The notes under the pieces: generated by a model | Seen by the model: only the letters and a program-made list of their open reading frames with translations | Databases searched by the model: none | Told to the model about the DNA's origin: nothing | Position numbers and translations under genes: made by a program | DNA from: Robiginitalea aurantiaca | Lineage (GTDB): Bacteria; Bacteroidota; Bacteroidia; Flavobacteriales; Flavobacteriaceae | Reading direction: 5' to 3' | Assembly (NCBI RefSeq): GCF_030380815.1 | Contig: NZ_JAUDUY010000005.1 | Span: 1-64,000 of the forward strand | Length of the DNA stretch: 64,000 bases | Part shown: piece by piece, positions 1 through 8,461 of the stretch | Layout: every line of letters starts with the position of its first letter | Numbering within the stretch: position 1 is the first letter of the stretch

Positions 1-519
1 AATACGGGAATCGGTTTTGACGGAACAAACCTTACGGTGACAGACGCTGGGGGAACCCAGAGTGTAGACATCAGCGGGGTAAGCACAGACGATCAATTGG
101 ATACTGAAGTTAATCTGGCTACACCAATCGACGTTGACGAAGGAGCTGTGTCATCACCGACCAACGAGACAACAGTAGCTGAAGTTATTAATGCCATTGC
201 ACCCATCACTTCTAAAGCAGCACGTGTTTTTTATCCACCTTCCATAGCTATTGACGCTTCGACGAATGGAACAGGTTTTACCGTTGATCTTTATGCGCAG
301 TATATAGCTCAATTTGGGACACCCGCAGTAGCAAGTACTGGCGCCCCTGCGGCCTTGCCAACATATGCCGCTTCAGACCTATACTACTATGTAACCCTTG
401 CAGATCCCGCTGTCTTTGCAAATATGAGTATTGATGCCAATGGGGTGCTGACCTATGATATAATTGGACAACCAACGGACTATAACTCTCTGATCAACGT
501 CGTATTTGTTGTACGATAA
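1..519 (+). CDS. Partial surface/adhesin-like protein (C-terminal end)
   Basis: The frame is open from the first base of the window and ends with TAA at 517-519, so this is the 3' end of a longer gene whose start lies outside. The visible 172 residues are rich in Thr, Ala, Val, Asp and Gly, nearly free of Lys and Arg, and contain no Cys. They include short beta-strand-like segments such as [20 protein letters not shown], as seen in repetitive secreted proteins of Flavobacteriia. No type IX sorting domain is visible at this C-terminus. The next gene begins 22 nt downstream and carries such a domain, so the two probably belong to one surface-protein operon. A specific function cannot be assigned. 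Confidence 0.6.
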   Translation, partial: NTGIGFDGTNLTVTDAGGTQSVDISGVSTDDQLDTEVNLATPIDVDEGAVSSPTNETTVAEVINAIAPITSKAARVFYPPSIAIDASTNGTGFTVDLYAQYIAQFGTPAVASTGAPAALPTYAASDLYYYVTLADPAVFANMSIDANGVLTYDIIGQPTDYNSLINVVFVVR

Positions 520-541
520 CAGGAACGGCTCAGCCTTTATT

Positions 542-2554
542 TTGAAAAACATCCTTCGACATATTGTTTCTAAAACCGGGTTGCTCCTGTTGCTATTCTT
601 TAGTATTCAGTCGCAGGCGCAATTTTTGCTGCAGGCTCCTAATTCTGGTGATGAAGGGAATTACCGTTGGTACGAAGCATCGGATACCGTCACGGTCTTA
701 GGTACAGATTTCTTCTATGAGGCAACTCAGCCCGGAATCTATTTTGCTACCTATGACGGAACATTATGTGGTTCTAACGCAACAGACTATTTCATTCTAA
801 CGGATTGCAACAGCCCGGATAATGAGGTAACACTTAATATTACAGCGAGTGTGAATGGTACAGCTACGGTAACCTGGAATCCAGCTGTGAGTGGAGATCC
901 GCTACAACCTCAGGTGATTGCAAGTCAAACGGTTGTGCGATATACAGCGCGTATAACCAAGGCTGGGAATACTACTGAATTACCTTCTTTTGTCGTTGTG
1001 TGTATGCAGCAAGCTGCTGAACTATTCGATGATGTTTTCACCCTGAATGAGGACACTTCAGAAGCAGTACCCATATTTGACAACGATACTTACTTGCCTC
1101 AGGATGGTACGCTGACCGCTACAGATCCTGCAAATGGGACAATAAGTATAGATGACAGTGGCACCCCAAATGATCCTACGGATGACATATTAACCTATAC
1201 CCCCGATCCTGATTTTAATGGGGTTGACACTTTTGACTATACCGTTTGTAATACAATCGGGGATTGTAGCACCGCCACAGTGGGAATTACAGTTTTACCT
1301 ATAGTGGACGCTATCGATGATGCAGTAGCTACTTCTATGGGAGAGCCTGTTACTATTGACGTGCTCGCTAATGACAACGATATTCCGACCCTGGGAACAC
1401 TTACGGTGAGTGATCCGCCAAATGGGACTGTAAGTATTGATGACAATGGGACACCTGATGACCCTTCTGACGATTTACTTGAATATACTCCTGAAATCGA
1501 TTTTGTTGGAGCTGATATATTTACCTATACCCTATGTGATGCCCTGGGTAATTGCAGTACCGCTACTGTAACGATAGTCATCAATATGGAAGACGTAGAT
1601 ATTGACAGTGACGATGACGGAATCGTCGATAGTTTTGAGGATTTGGACCTCGACGGGGATAATGACCCTTCTACCAATCCTGTAGACACGGATTCTGATG
1701 GAATTCCGGATTACCTTGATATCGATTCAGACAATGACGGTATTCCCGACAATGTCGAGGCCCAGTCAACCGGCGGTTATCTCCCGCCTCTGAATGCAGA
1801 TTTGAATGCTAATGGCCTGGACGATGCCTATGAAAATGGAGGGTCCGTAGGGGTGATACCTCAAGATACGGATGGCGATGGGCTACCCGATTACGTGGAT
1901 ACCGATAGCGATGACGATGGTGTGGTAGATGCTATTGAGGGCCATGACTGGGATAGGGATGGATTTCCTGATGTTAGTCCAATCGGTACAGACCAGGATA
2001 ATGACGGGCTGGACGATGGTTATGAAGGGAGTGAGGTAATAGATTCAGATGTCAATGACGAGATTGATGTGCCGGTTTCAGACTTGCCTGATACCGACTC
2101 AAATGGCGAGGCAGATTACCGTGATATTGATGATGACGGAGATCGAATTCCAACATCTTCGGAAGATGCTAACGGGGATGGTATCTTCTCTAATGATGAT
2201 TCGGACAGTGATGGAATCCCGGATTATCTGGATGCCACAGCCGAGGGTGACGGTGTAGTAGTATATAACGCGGTTACACCCAACGGGGATGGCGCCTATG
2301 ACGTGTTAACAATCGCCAATTTAGAAAACTTTCCCAATAACAGCGTTCGGATATACAACCGATGGGGAGTCCTGGTTTTCAGTACCAGATCCTACAATAC
2401 CCAGGGGAATGTGTTTGATGGAACTTCTGAGGGAAGAGCAACAGTTGCCCGTGATAATAAACTCCCTACAGGAACCTATTTCTACATTTTGGAATATCAG
2501 ACGCCGGAAGGAGTAACCCGTCAACGTACAGGATACCTGTATTTAAATAGATAA
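542..2554 (+). CDS. Secreted calcium-repeat protein with gliding-type (T9SS type B) C-terminal domain
   Basis: The chosen TTG start at 542 gives a typical signal peptide ([13 protein letters not shown], then a Leu/Phe-rich core ending SQAQF). An in-frame TTG at 506 would put a hydrophilic stretch in front of it and overlap the previous gene. Two homologous Ig/cadherin-like domains follow (bases about 1021-1300 and 1301-1590), each ending in an FxYTxCxxxGxCSTATV motif. A run of thrombospondin type 3-like DxDxDG calcium-binding repeats spans about 1593-2230. The C-terminus (about 2250-2551, [14 protein letters not shown] then [12 protein letters not shown]) matches the gliding-motility CHU_C family, a type B sorting signal of the type IX secretion system. 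The adjacent downstream gene encodes a PorP/SprF protein, which type B substrates are known to need. Probable exported adhesin; the ligand is unknown. Confidence 0.85.
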   Translation: MKNILRHIVSKTGLLLLLFFSIQSQAQFLLQAPNSGDEGNYRWYEASDTVTVLGTDFFYEATQPGIYFATYDGTLCGSNATDYFILTDCNSPDNEVTLNITASVNGTATVTWNPAVSGDPLQPQVIASQTVVRYTARITKAGNTTELPSFVVVCMQQAAELFDDVFTLNEDTSEAVPIFDNDTYLPQDGTLTATDPANGTISIDDSGTPNDPTDDILTYTPDPDFNGVDTFDYTVCNTIGDCSTATVGITVLPIVDAIDDAVATSMGEPVTIDVLANDNDIPTLGTLTVSDPPNGTVSIDDNGTPDDPSDDLLEYTPEIDFVGADIFTYTLCDALGNCSTATVTIVINMEDVDIDSDDDGIVDSFEDLDLDGDNDPSTNPVDTDSDGIPDYLDIDSDNDGIPDNVEAQSTGGYLPPLNADLNANGLDDAYENGGSVGVIPQDTDGDGLPDYVDTDSDDDGVVDAIEGHDWDRDGFPDVSPIGTDQDNDGLDDGYEGSEVIDSDVNDEIDVPVSDLPDTDSNGEADYRDIDDDGDRIPTSSEDANGDGIFSNDDSDSDGIPDYLDATAEGDGVVVYNAVTPNGDGAYDVLTIANLENFPNNSVRIYNRWGVLVFSTRSYNTQGNVFDGTSEGRATVARDNKLPTGTYFYILEYQTPEGVTRQRTGYLYLNR

Positions 2555-2558
2555 TGCA

Positions 2559-3518
2559 ATGCTGCAGCTATTGAGCCGAAATATTCAAATCCTTCGCAGT
2601 ATTTTCATTCTGCCAGTTCTCTTAGTTGGGTTTGCCAATGGAGTTTGGGGACAACAAGATGCGCAGTACACTCAGTATATGTACAATACGGTTAGTATTA
2701 ATCCTGCTTATGCCGGATCACGCGGGCATTTGAGTATCGCTGGGTTGCACCGGTCTCAATGGGTTGGTTTGGAGGGGGCTCCCAAGACCCAAACTTTGAA
2801 TCTTCACGCTCCCATAGGTTATAGGGGTGTTGGTCTGGGGTTGTCGATAGTCAATGAGCAGATCGGACCTACCTCTGAAACCTACTTTGATGCGGATTTT
2901 TCATATACGCTTCAACTATCACGGGAATCGCGGCTGAGCTTTGGGCTTAAGGGTAGCCTTCATTTACTGGATATTCGCTTTTCAGAACTCACTCTGGATC
3001 CCAACAATCCTGACTTTTCACTGCAACAGGACATACAAAACCGGATTTCACCAAACGTCGGGGCTGGTGTATACTACCACAACGAGCAATTTTATATAGG
3101 TCTTTCGGTGCCGCGGATTCTTGAGACTACCCATTTTGACGAATCTCAACTCTCCACTGCCCGGGAGCAAATGAACTTCTACTTTATAACCGGGTATGTC
3201 TGGGACATACACCCTTTATGGAAGTTTAAACCAACACTTCTGACTAAATTAACAATGGGTGCGCCCCTGCAGGTAGACCTGTCTGCAAACTTTATGTACG
3301 ATGAAAGTTTCATCATGGGCCTGGCCTACAGATGGGATGCCGCAGTCAGTGCAATGGTGGGGTTTAATCTTACACGGTCCTTTATGATTGGCCTCGCTTA
3401 TGATCGGGAGGTTACAGAATTGGGAGGAACCGCGTTTAACGATGGTTCTTTCGAGGTTATTTTGCGATATGATTTTATCAGCCGCTTAGGGCGGATCAAA
3501 TCCCCCCGCTTCTTCTAG
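2559..3518 (+). CDS. PorP/SprF family type IX secretion membrane protein
   Basis: 319 residues with a signal peptide ending near VWGQQDAQYTQYMYNT. The QYxxYMYNxxxINPAYAG segment is the hallmark of the PorP/SprF family, followed by LHRSQWVGLEGAPKT. The rest is alternating beta-strand sequence ending in an aromatic residue (SPRFF), typical of an outer membrane barrel of about 14 strands. In Flavobacterium johnsoniae SprF is required for secretion or surface attachment of its partner SprB. Type B sorting-domain proteins generally have a SprF-like partner encoded beside them. This gene begins 4 nt after such a protein, so I infer it is the dedicated partner of that gene. Confidence 0.92.
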   Translation: MLQLLSRNIQILRSIFILPVLLVGFANGVWGQQDAQYTQYMYNTVSINPAYAGSRGHLSIAGLHRSQWVGLEGAPKTQTLNLHAPIGYRGVGLGLSIVNEQIGPTSETYFDADFSYTLQLSRESRLSFGLKGSLHLLDIRFSELTLDPNNPDFSLQQDIQNRISPNVGAGVYYHNEQFYIGLSVPRILETTHFDESQLSTAREQMNFYFITGYVWDIHPLWKFKPTLLTKLTMGAPLQVDLSANFMYDESFIMGLAYRWDAAVSAMVGFNLTRSFMIGLAYDREVTELGGTAFNDGSFEVILRYDFISRLGRIKSPRFF

Positions 3519-3658
3519 CTGGACTTCAGCTCCAAAAATTACGGCTGGATAATAGGGGTCGCTACAAGTGATTTCTTACCTGGGTACGGACATCTTATCA
3601 AATTATTTCTGAAGGCATTTTTTATGAATGTCTTAACCGAATTCTTCCTTAAAGGCCT

Positions 3659-3666
3659 TAATTTTG
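3659..3666 (+). promoter_or_regulatory. Bacteroidota -7 promoter element for idi
   Basis: TAATTTTG matches the TAnnTTTG consensus of the Bacteroidota primary sigma factor. It ends only 4 nt before the GTG start of idi, which would place the transcript start at or next to the start codon. I see no convincing -33 TTTG. The intergenic stretch 3519-3658 otherwise shows nothing recognisable. Confidence 0.5.
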
Positions 3667-3670
3667 GGAT

Positions 3671-4198
3671 GTGAGAGAAGAAGAAGTTATTCTGGTGACC
3701 CCTGAGGATTCCGTAATTGGAACAATGCCTAAAATGGAAGCACATCAAAAGGCAGTCCTGCACAGGGCTTTTTCCGTTTTTGTCTTAAATGATAAAGGAG
3801 AGACGATGCTGCAACAAAGGGCAGCTCATAAATACCATTCCCCCTTATTATGGACCAATACATGCTGTAGCCATCAGCGTATTGGGGAAACGAATTTAGA
3901 GGCCGGCAGACGTCGGCTTCAGGAAGAAATGGGGTTTGTTACCGAGTTAAGTGAACTGTTTTCCTTTATATATAAGGCGCCGTTTGACAATGGCCTTACT
4001 GAGCATGAACTGGATCATGTGTTATTGGGGCATTTCAATGGAGCCCCCCAGATTAACCCTGAGGAAGTTGCATCCTGGAAATGGATGAGTCTCGATAAGA
4101 TCAGCAAGGATCTCGACGAAAATCCTGAAAGCTATACGGCCTGGTTTAGAATAATTTTCAACCGTTTTTACGATCACATCGGTCGTGACAAGGCATAG
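3671..4198 (+). CDS. idi: Isopentenyl-diphosphate delta-isomerase, type I
   Basis: 175-residue Nudix-fold enzyme that interconverts isopentenyl and dimethylallyl diphosphate, the last step in supplying isoprenoid precursors (menaquinone, carotenoids, undecaprenyl). WTNTCCSHQR (61-70) carries the catalytic Cys and a metal-binding His. GRRRLQEEMGF (79-89) is the Nudix-like helix, and EHEL (111-114) carries the conserved acidic pair. Length and order match E. coli Idi. The GTG start at 3671 gives the usual short N-terminus MREEEVILVTPED, and a TAnnTTTG element lies directly upstream. It is first in a tight run with the PTPS-like, peroxiredoxin and manA genes; the next gene begins 1 nt after the stop. 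Confidence 0.95.
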   Translation: MREEEVILVTPEDSVIGTMPKMEAHQKAVLHRAFSVFVLNDKGETMLQQRAAHKYHSPLLWTNTCCSHQRIGETNLEAGRRRLQEEMGFVTELSELFSFIYKAPFDNGLTEHELDHVLLGHFNGAPQINPEEVASWKWMSLDKISKDLDENPESYTAWFRIIFNRFYDHIGRDKA

Positions 4199-4199
4199 A

Positions 4200-4613
4200 A
4201 TGATGAAGGTAAAAGTCAGCAGAAAAGCACATTTTAATGCCGCTCATCGGCTATTCCGTCCAGATTGGGACGATGCCCGAAATGAAAGTGTTTTCGGTAA
4301 ATGCAATAATCCCCTCTTTCACGGTCACAACTATGAACTTATCGTAAGTGTTACGGGCCCGATTGATCCCAATACCGGATTTGTAATTGACATGAAAGTC
4401 CTCAAAGACCTCATTAAAGTTGAGGTTGAAGATGTTATGGATCATAAGAATCTCAACGAAGAGGTTGAGGAGTTTAAGGATTTAAATCCTACTGCAGAGA
4501 ATATTGCAGTGGTTATCTGGAATCGGTTAAGACCGCATCTGAATAAGTCGCATGACCTCGAGGTCCAGCTTTTCGAGACGCCTCGCAATTTTGTAACCTA
4601 TACCGGAAACTGA
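4200..4613 (+). CDS. 6-pyruvoyl-tetrahydropterin synthase / QueD family protein
   Basis: 137 residues of the T-fold family that acts on 7,8-dihydroneopterin triphosphate. Zinc ligands are H16 (FNAAHRL), H41 and H43 (HGHNY). C35 in FGKCNNPLFHGH is the catalytic Cys, D81-H82 the catalytic pair and E127 the pterin anchor. The CNNPxxHGH spacing resembles eukaryotic PTPS rather than the shorter CxxxHGH of E. coli QueD, so the product could be 6-pyruvoyl-tetrahydropterin or, for queuosine synthesis, 6-carboxytetrahydropterin. ATG at 4200 was chosen because it follows the idi stop directly; a GTG at 4185 would overlap idi and add nothing conserved. The stop overlaps the ATG of the next gene. Confidence 0.9.
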   Translation: MMKVKVSRKAHFNAAHRLFRPDWDDARNESVFGKCNNPLFHGHNYELIVSVTGPIDPNTGFVIDMKVLKDLIKVEVEDVMDHKNLNEEVEEFKDLNPTAENIAVVIWNRLRPHLNKSHDLEVQLFETPRNFVTYTGN

Positions 4614-5095
4614 TGGGGCTGGCTGTCGGAAGTACAATGCCTGATTTCAGGCTTCGTGACCAGAATGGGAATTGGTTTGATAGCAAGGACCACATAGGCC
4701 AGCGACCTATTGTTCTCTTTTTTTACCCCAAGGATTTTACCCCTGGATGTACGGCAGAGGTTTGTTCTTTTCGAGATCACTTTGAAGACTTCACAGATGC
4801 AGGGGCTATGGTTGTCGGAATTAGTTCGGATTCCCAAAGATCACATCGATATTTCGCAAGAAGGCATCGCCTGCCCTTTGTATTATTGAGCGATCCTAAA
4901 AAGCTTGTGCGAAGAAAGTTCAAAGTGTCGAATCGCTTTATGAGTCTGCTGCCAGGTCGGGAAACTTTTGTAATTGATAAAACGGGTTGCGTGGTTCTGT
5001 CTTTTGAAGCACTTCAGGCTTCAGGACATGTTAAACATGCTCTAAAAATCATAAAAAAAATACAGGAAAATGAATCTTTATCCCCTGAAGTTTAA
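4613..5095 (+). CDS. bcp: Peroxiredoxin, Bcp/PrxQ type
   Basis: 160-residue thiol peroxidase that reduces H2O2 and organic hydroperoxides with electrons from thioredoxin. DFTPGCTAEVCSFRD contains the peroxidatic Cys46 and a resolving Cys51 five residues later, the signature of the PrxQ/Bcp subfamily. FFYPKDFTPGC is the active-site loop and FVIDKTG the C-terminal beta segment. No signal peptide is present, so it is cytosolic. Its ATG shares a base with the TGA of the preceding gene, and its 3' end overlaps manA by 26 nt, which implies translational coupling in the idi operon. Confidence 0.93.
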   Translation: MGLAVGSTMPDFRLRDQNGNWFDSKDHIGQRPIVLFFYPKDFTPGCTAEVCSFRDHFEDFTDAGAMVVGISSDSQRSHRYFARRHRLPFVLLSDPKKLVRRKFKVSNRFMSLLPGRETFVIDKTGCVVLSFEALQASGHVKHALKIIKKIQENESLSPEV

Positions 5096-6038
5096 GCCAA
5101 TCCTCAAGGAACGTCTGTGGGGAGGGGAAAAACTAAGAGAAGTTCTGGGTAAGGATTTTACGAGTGCCGAAATCGGGGAAAGCTGGGAAATCTCGGGGGT
5201 AGAAGGGGATGTTTCTACCGTCGCCAACGGGCCTTACGAAGGAAAATCCCTGAATGACCTGATCAGTGCTCATCCGGAGGATCTACTCGGATCTGATGTC
5301 GTGAATCGTTTTGGATTAGCGTTTCCTATTCTCATCAAGTTTATCGATGCTAAGAAAGACCTCTCCATACAATTGCATCCTGATGATGAACTAGCCCGCA
5401 AAAGGCATAATTCCTTCGGGAAGACGGAAATGTGGTACGTCATGGATGCCGATCCCGGAGCTGAGTTAATTATTGGGTTTAAGAATGACTTGAGCCGGGA
5501 GGAATTCCAAAAGGCAATGGATTCGAAATCCCTTACAGATTACCTGCATTACGAGCCTGTTCAATCCGGCGATACCTATTTGATCAACAGCGGGAAAATC
5601 CATGCGATAGGGGCTGGAATCCTGCTGGCGGAAATCCAGCAGAGTTCCGATGTAACGTATCGCGTATACGATTTTGATCGTCGGGATTCCCAGGGTAACC
5701 TTCGGGAGCTGCACACAGATCTTGCAGTCGACGCAATGGATTTTAAAAAGAAGGATGACTTCAGAATCCAGTACTCCCGTGCATTGAATAGAGAAAGCCC
5801 TATGGTTTCCTGCGAGTACTTCAAAACGTCTTATCTGGATTTGGACTCGGAGACAACTATGGAGTTCGAGGATCAGCATTCCTTTACCGTCCTGATTTGT
5901 GTTCAGGGTAATGCACAACTTGTTATGGGTTCATGGAACGTTCCTGTCGAAAAAGGAGAAACAGTACTTATTCCGGCTTCAGCCAAAAAGCTAGTTCTAA
6001 AAACATCACAAAGCAGCTTTCTGAAGGTTTCTTTGTGA
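5070..6038 (+). CDS. manA: Mannose-6-phosphate isomerase, class I
   Basis: 322 residues. Interconverts mannose 6-phosphate and fructose 6-phosphate, linking sugar catabolism to GDP-mannose for surface polysaccharides. Zinc ligands fit the type I cupin fold: Q101 and H103 in SIQLHPDDE, E120 in FGKTEMWYV and H178 in NSGKIHAIG. The short bacterial form (about 320 residues) lacks the extra domain of the eukaryotic enzyme. It starts inside the peroxiredoxin gene (26-nt overlap). The last residues LKTSQSSFLKVSL are a normal end for this family. Confidence 0.93.
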   Translation: MNLYPLKFKPILKERLWGGEKLREVLGKDFTSAEIGESWEISGVEGDVSTVANGPYEGKSLNDLISAHPEDLLGSDVVNRFGLAFPILIKFIDAKKDLSIQLHPDDELARKRHNSFGKTEMWYVMDADPGAELIIGFKNDLSREEFQKAMDSKSLTDYLHYEPVQSGDTYLINSGKIHAIGAGILLAEIQQSSDVTYRVYDFDRRDSQGNLRELHTDLAVDAMDFKKKDDFRIQYSRALNRESPMVSCEYFKTSYLDLDSETTMEFEDQHSFTVLICVQGNAQLVMGSWNVPVEKGETVLIPASAKKLVLKTSQSSFLKVSL

Positions 6039-6068
6039 ACAGTCACACATATTCTTAAAGGGAAGTTG

Positions 6069-6076
6069 TACTTTTG
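6069..6076 (+). promoter_or_regulatory. Bacteroidota -7 promoter element
   Basis: TACTTTTG matches TAnnTTTG and ends 19 nt before the ATG of the 89-residue gene, which suggests that gene has its own transcript despite following manA closely. No good -33 element at the expected distance. Confidence 0.45.
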
Positions 6077-6095
6077 ACCGAAATAATCAGCTATT

Positions 6096-6365
6096 ATGGC
6101 AAGTATTCGAGACCTGAAAAAGGACATTAATTACGTACTGGGCGACATTATCGAAGCCGTTTATATCATTGAAAACAGTCAGCAAGAAGAAAACTCCAAG
6201 GAGGGTTCTGCTATTATTGATAAGGCGATCGAAACCTTTGACACGCTCATAGCCCAGGTGAATCAGAAAGATGTTGCCGATAGAAAAGAACACTTAAAGG
6301 CTGTCAGGGCATCCCTTGAGAAGGAGGCTACTGAATTGATCGCGCGCTTAAATAAGATGGGATAA
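6096..6365 (+). CDS. Small conserved helical protein of unknown function
   Basis: 89 residues, highly charged, with no signal peptide or membrane segment. The sequence (MASIRDLKKDINYVLGDIIE, then a long Glu/Lys/Asp-rich region) predicts an almost entirely alpha-helical, probably three-helix cytosolic protein. I recognise the type as a small Flavobacteriia conserved hypothetical but know no function for it. It is preceded by its own TAnnTTTG element and converges with the DUF4369 lipoprotein gene, whose stop lies 4 nt away on the other strand. Confidence 0.75.
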   Translation: MASIRDLKKDINYVLGDIIEAVYIIENSQQEENSKEGSAIIDKAIETFDTLIAQVNQKDVADRKEHLKAVRASLEKEATELIARLNKMG

Positions 6366-6369
6366 TACC

Positions 6370-7071
6370 CTAATCCTGCTGTTCCCGTAATCCTTCAAGT
6401 TTCTTACCGTACTTGGAAGTTGCAATTTGCTCCGGTAAGTTGCGGTAGAGGGAATCCAGTAATTTGGGATTCGCATCTGCAATTTCGGACCAGGCTACGT
6501 AGGGCGCAAGCTGGGAGTTCTTATGGGTGTGGGCAAAATTCAGGGTGTAGAGGTATTTACGTCTCAAACTCTGGTCCACTGCCCGCTCAATTGAATCCAA
6601 CGCAGTTGAATCCTCGGGAAGCTGAAGTGGGATCATGGCCCGAGACAACTCTAATTGCCTTAGGTTAAAACGAGACATATTTTTTTTGAACTCCACGTAG
6701 TTTTCCTGATTGACGGTACCCTTTACAACTGCATCTGCCTCAAAGGCATCCCACCGGGTGGTTACCTGGTATTTTCCGGGTTCCCCATAAAAGGAGATAC
6801 GATCGTCAAGGCTGTTGTTGTCCGCCTTATCGAGATAGAGGTAAAAAATATCGGGTTCTGAAACGATCGTTGAAAAAGAAAATTTCCCGTCTCCCCGTAT
6901 TTCAACGGAATCCAGGGTAATAAGGGTGGAATCCGGAATGGCTTGCAGGTATAAAGTACCTTTTTTAAGTCCTTTTACGTTTCCATCTACTTTCATTATC
7001 AGACTTTCGTCCTTACCCTTACAGGAAGAGATCAAAAGTAAGACTCCCAGGAAATAAACAAAGCTTTTCAT
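6370..7071 (-). CDS. DUF4369-type lipoprotein
   Basis: 233 residues. The N-terminus MKSFVYFLGVLLLISSC is a lipoprotein signal with the acylated Cys at 17. The next about 100 residues (VDGNVKGLKKGTLYLQAIPD, then LITLDSVEIRGDGKFSF) match the DUF4369 beta-domain, often found at the N-terminus of thioredoxin-like lipoproteins in Bacteroidota. No thioredoxin CxxC follows; the C-terminal half is helical and charged, so this is a stand-alone form. Probable periplasmic or outer-membrane lipoprotein of unknown role. It lies 55 nt downstream of the DUF819 gene on the same strand. Confidence 0.85.
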   Translation of the reverse strand: MKSFVYFLGVLLLISSCKGKDESLIMKVDGNVKGLKKGTLYLQAIPDSTLITLDSVEIRGDGKFSFSTIVSEPDIFYLYLDKADNNSLDDRISFYGEPGKYQVTTRWDAFEADAVVKGTVNQENYVEFKKNMSRFNLRQLELSRAMIPLQLPEDSTALDSIERAVDQSLRRKYLYTLNFAHTHKNSQLAPYVAWSEIADANPKLLDSLYRNLPEQIATSKYGKKLEGLREQQD

Positions 7072-7126
7072 CGACGCGAATTAAGGCACAAATATGCCAT
7101 TTTTTTTGATAACCTCAACTTTCCTT

Positions 7127-8389
7127 TTACAAGCTTGAAACCACCTCCATAAGATAAGCACAGAGAAGGGCACCCCCGGTTCCGACAACATAACCCAATA
7201 CAGCCAAAAGGACGCCTACTGAACTTAGTGAAGCATGGAATTCAGCTGCTACCACTGGGGCAGAGGCTGCTCCACCGACGTTTGCCTGGCTGCCAACGGC
7301 AAGAAAGAAAAATGGGGCCCGGATCATCTTTGCCACCAAAATAAGTAGTCCGGCATGAATGGATATCCAGATAAGGCCGAGCAAAATCAACCCGGGGTTT
7401 TCGAGTATTCGAGTTAGGTCCATCTTCATGCCAATGGTGGCAACAAGAATATAAATGAAAACCCCGCCCAATTTGCTTGCGCCAGCTCCTTCCAGGTTTT
7501 TCGCCCCTGTAAATGACATCCCAATCCCCGCAAGGGTGGCAATAACGACCATCCAAAAAAACTTTCCTCCCAGGAAGGATAAAAAACTCCTGGGGTTTTG
7601 TACTACTTCATATGCACCACTGAGGTAGGCACTAATCCCATCACCCAAAAAGTGTGCCGCCCCTACGGCGCTGAAAGCCAGTGCTGCCATGAGCATATAG
7701 TCTCTCAGGGTGGGCACCCTTGTAATTTTTTCCGAAAAAGCCGTTACCTTTTTCTTCAAGGCTTCAATGGAGGACGCATCAGCCTTTAACCATCTGTCTA
7801 TTTCTTTATTCCTGCCAACCCCGAGCAGTAGGATCGCCATCCATATATTGGCGCATACTACATCCACCAGAATCATTTCCCCATAGCGGTCCGGGTTGAA
7901 TTTAAAGATTTCAAACATAGCGGCCTGATTCGCACCGCCTCCAATCCAACTTCCTGCTATAGTAGAGAGGCCACGCCAGATGGCGTCAAAATCATGTCCA
8001 CCCAGGGTTTGAGGAGAAATCACAGACATAATCAGGATGGCAATTGGCCCACCGATTATGATTCCGAAGGAACCCGTCAGAAACATGATAAGCGCTTTGG
8101 ATCCCAGTCGTGCAATTGCCTTGAGATCTATACTGAGGGTCATCAGTACTAAGGCTGCCGGAAGTAGATACCGACTCGCCATAAAATATAAATTCGAGTG
8201 TTCATCCGAAACGATCCCTAAACTGGCGAGAATCGCGGGAAGCATATAACACAGCAGAATGGCGGGTACCCAAGTATAGAATTTTTTCCAGAATCCGCTT
8301 TTTAAACCCGAAGTGTAGAAGATAAAGCCCAGGCAAAGGGCAAGCAAACCAAATACGATGGTATCGTTGGTAAAAAGAGGTGTATCCAT
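7127..8389 (-). CDS. DUF819 family membrane protein
   Basis: 420 residues with about ten hydrophobic segments and the family features TIAGSWIGGGANQAAM and VGSQANVGGAASAPVVA, two Gly-rich half-repeats expected of an inverted-repeat transporter fold. DUF819 (YjcL-like) proteins resemble secondary transporters; the substrate is unknown. A cytosolic loop (about residues 195-230) separates the halves. Upstream on the minus strand, CAAAAGATA at 8411-8419 reads as TA-N3-TTTG, a near match to the -7 consensus with a one-base-longer spacer. Inner membrane protein; function not assigned. Confidence 0.88.
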   Translation of the reverse strand: MDTPLFTNDTIVFGLLALCLGFIFYTSGLKSGFWKKFYTWVPAILLCYMLPAILASLGIVSDEHSNLYFMASRYLLPAALVLMTLSIDLKAIARLGSKALIMFLTGSFGIIIGGPIAILIMSVISPQTLGGHDFDAIWRGLSTIAGSWIGGGANQAAMFEIFKFNPDRYGEMILVDVVCANIWMAILLLGVGRNKEIDRWLKADASSIEALKKKVTAFSEKITRVPTLRDYMLMAALAFSAVGAAHFLGDGISAYLSGAYEVVQNPRSFLSFLGGKFFWMVVIATLAGIGMSFTGAKNLEGAGASKLGGVFIYILVATIGMKMDLTRILENPGLILLGLIWISIHAGLLILVAKMIRAPFFFLAVGSQANVGGAASAPVVAAEFHASLSSVGVLLAVLGYVVGTGGALLCAYLMEVVSSL

Positions 8390-8461
8390 TCCTTAGAATT
8401 CTGTTACAGGCAAAAGATACATGAAAATTGAATAATGTATTGATTAATCAGACGGCTGCTA

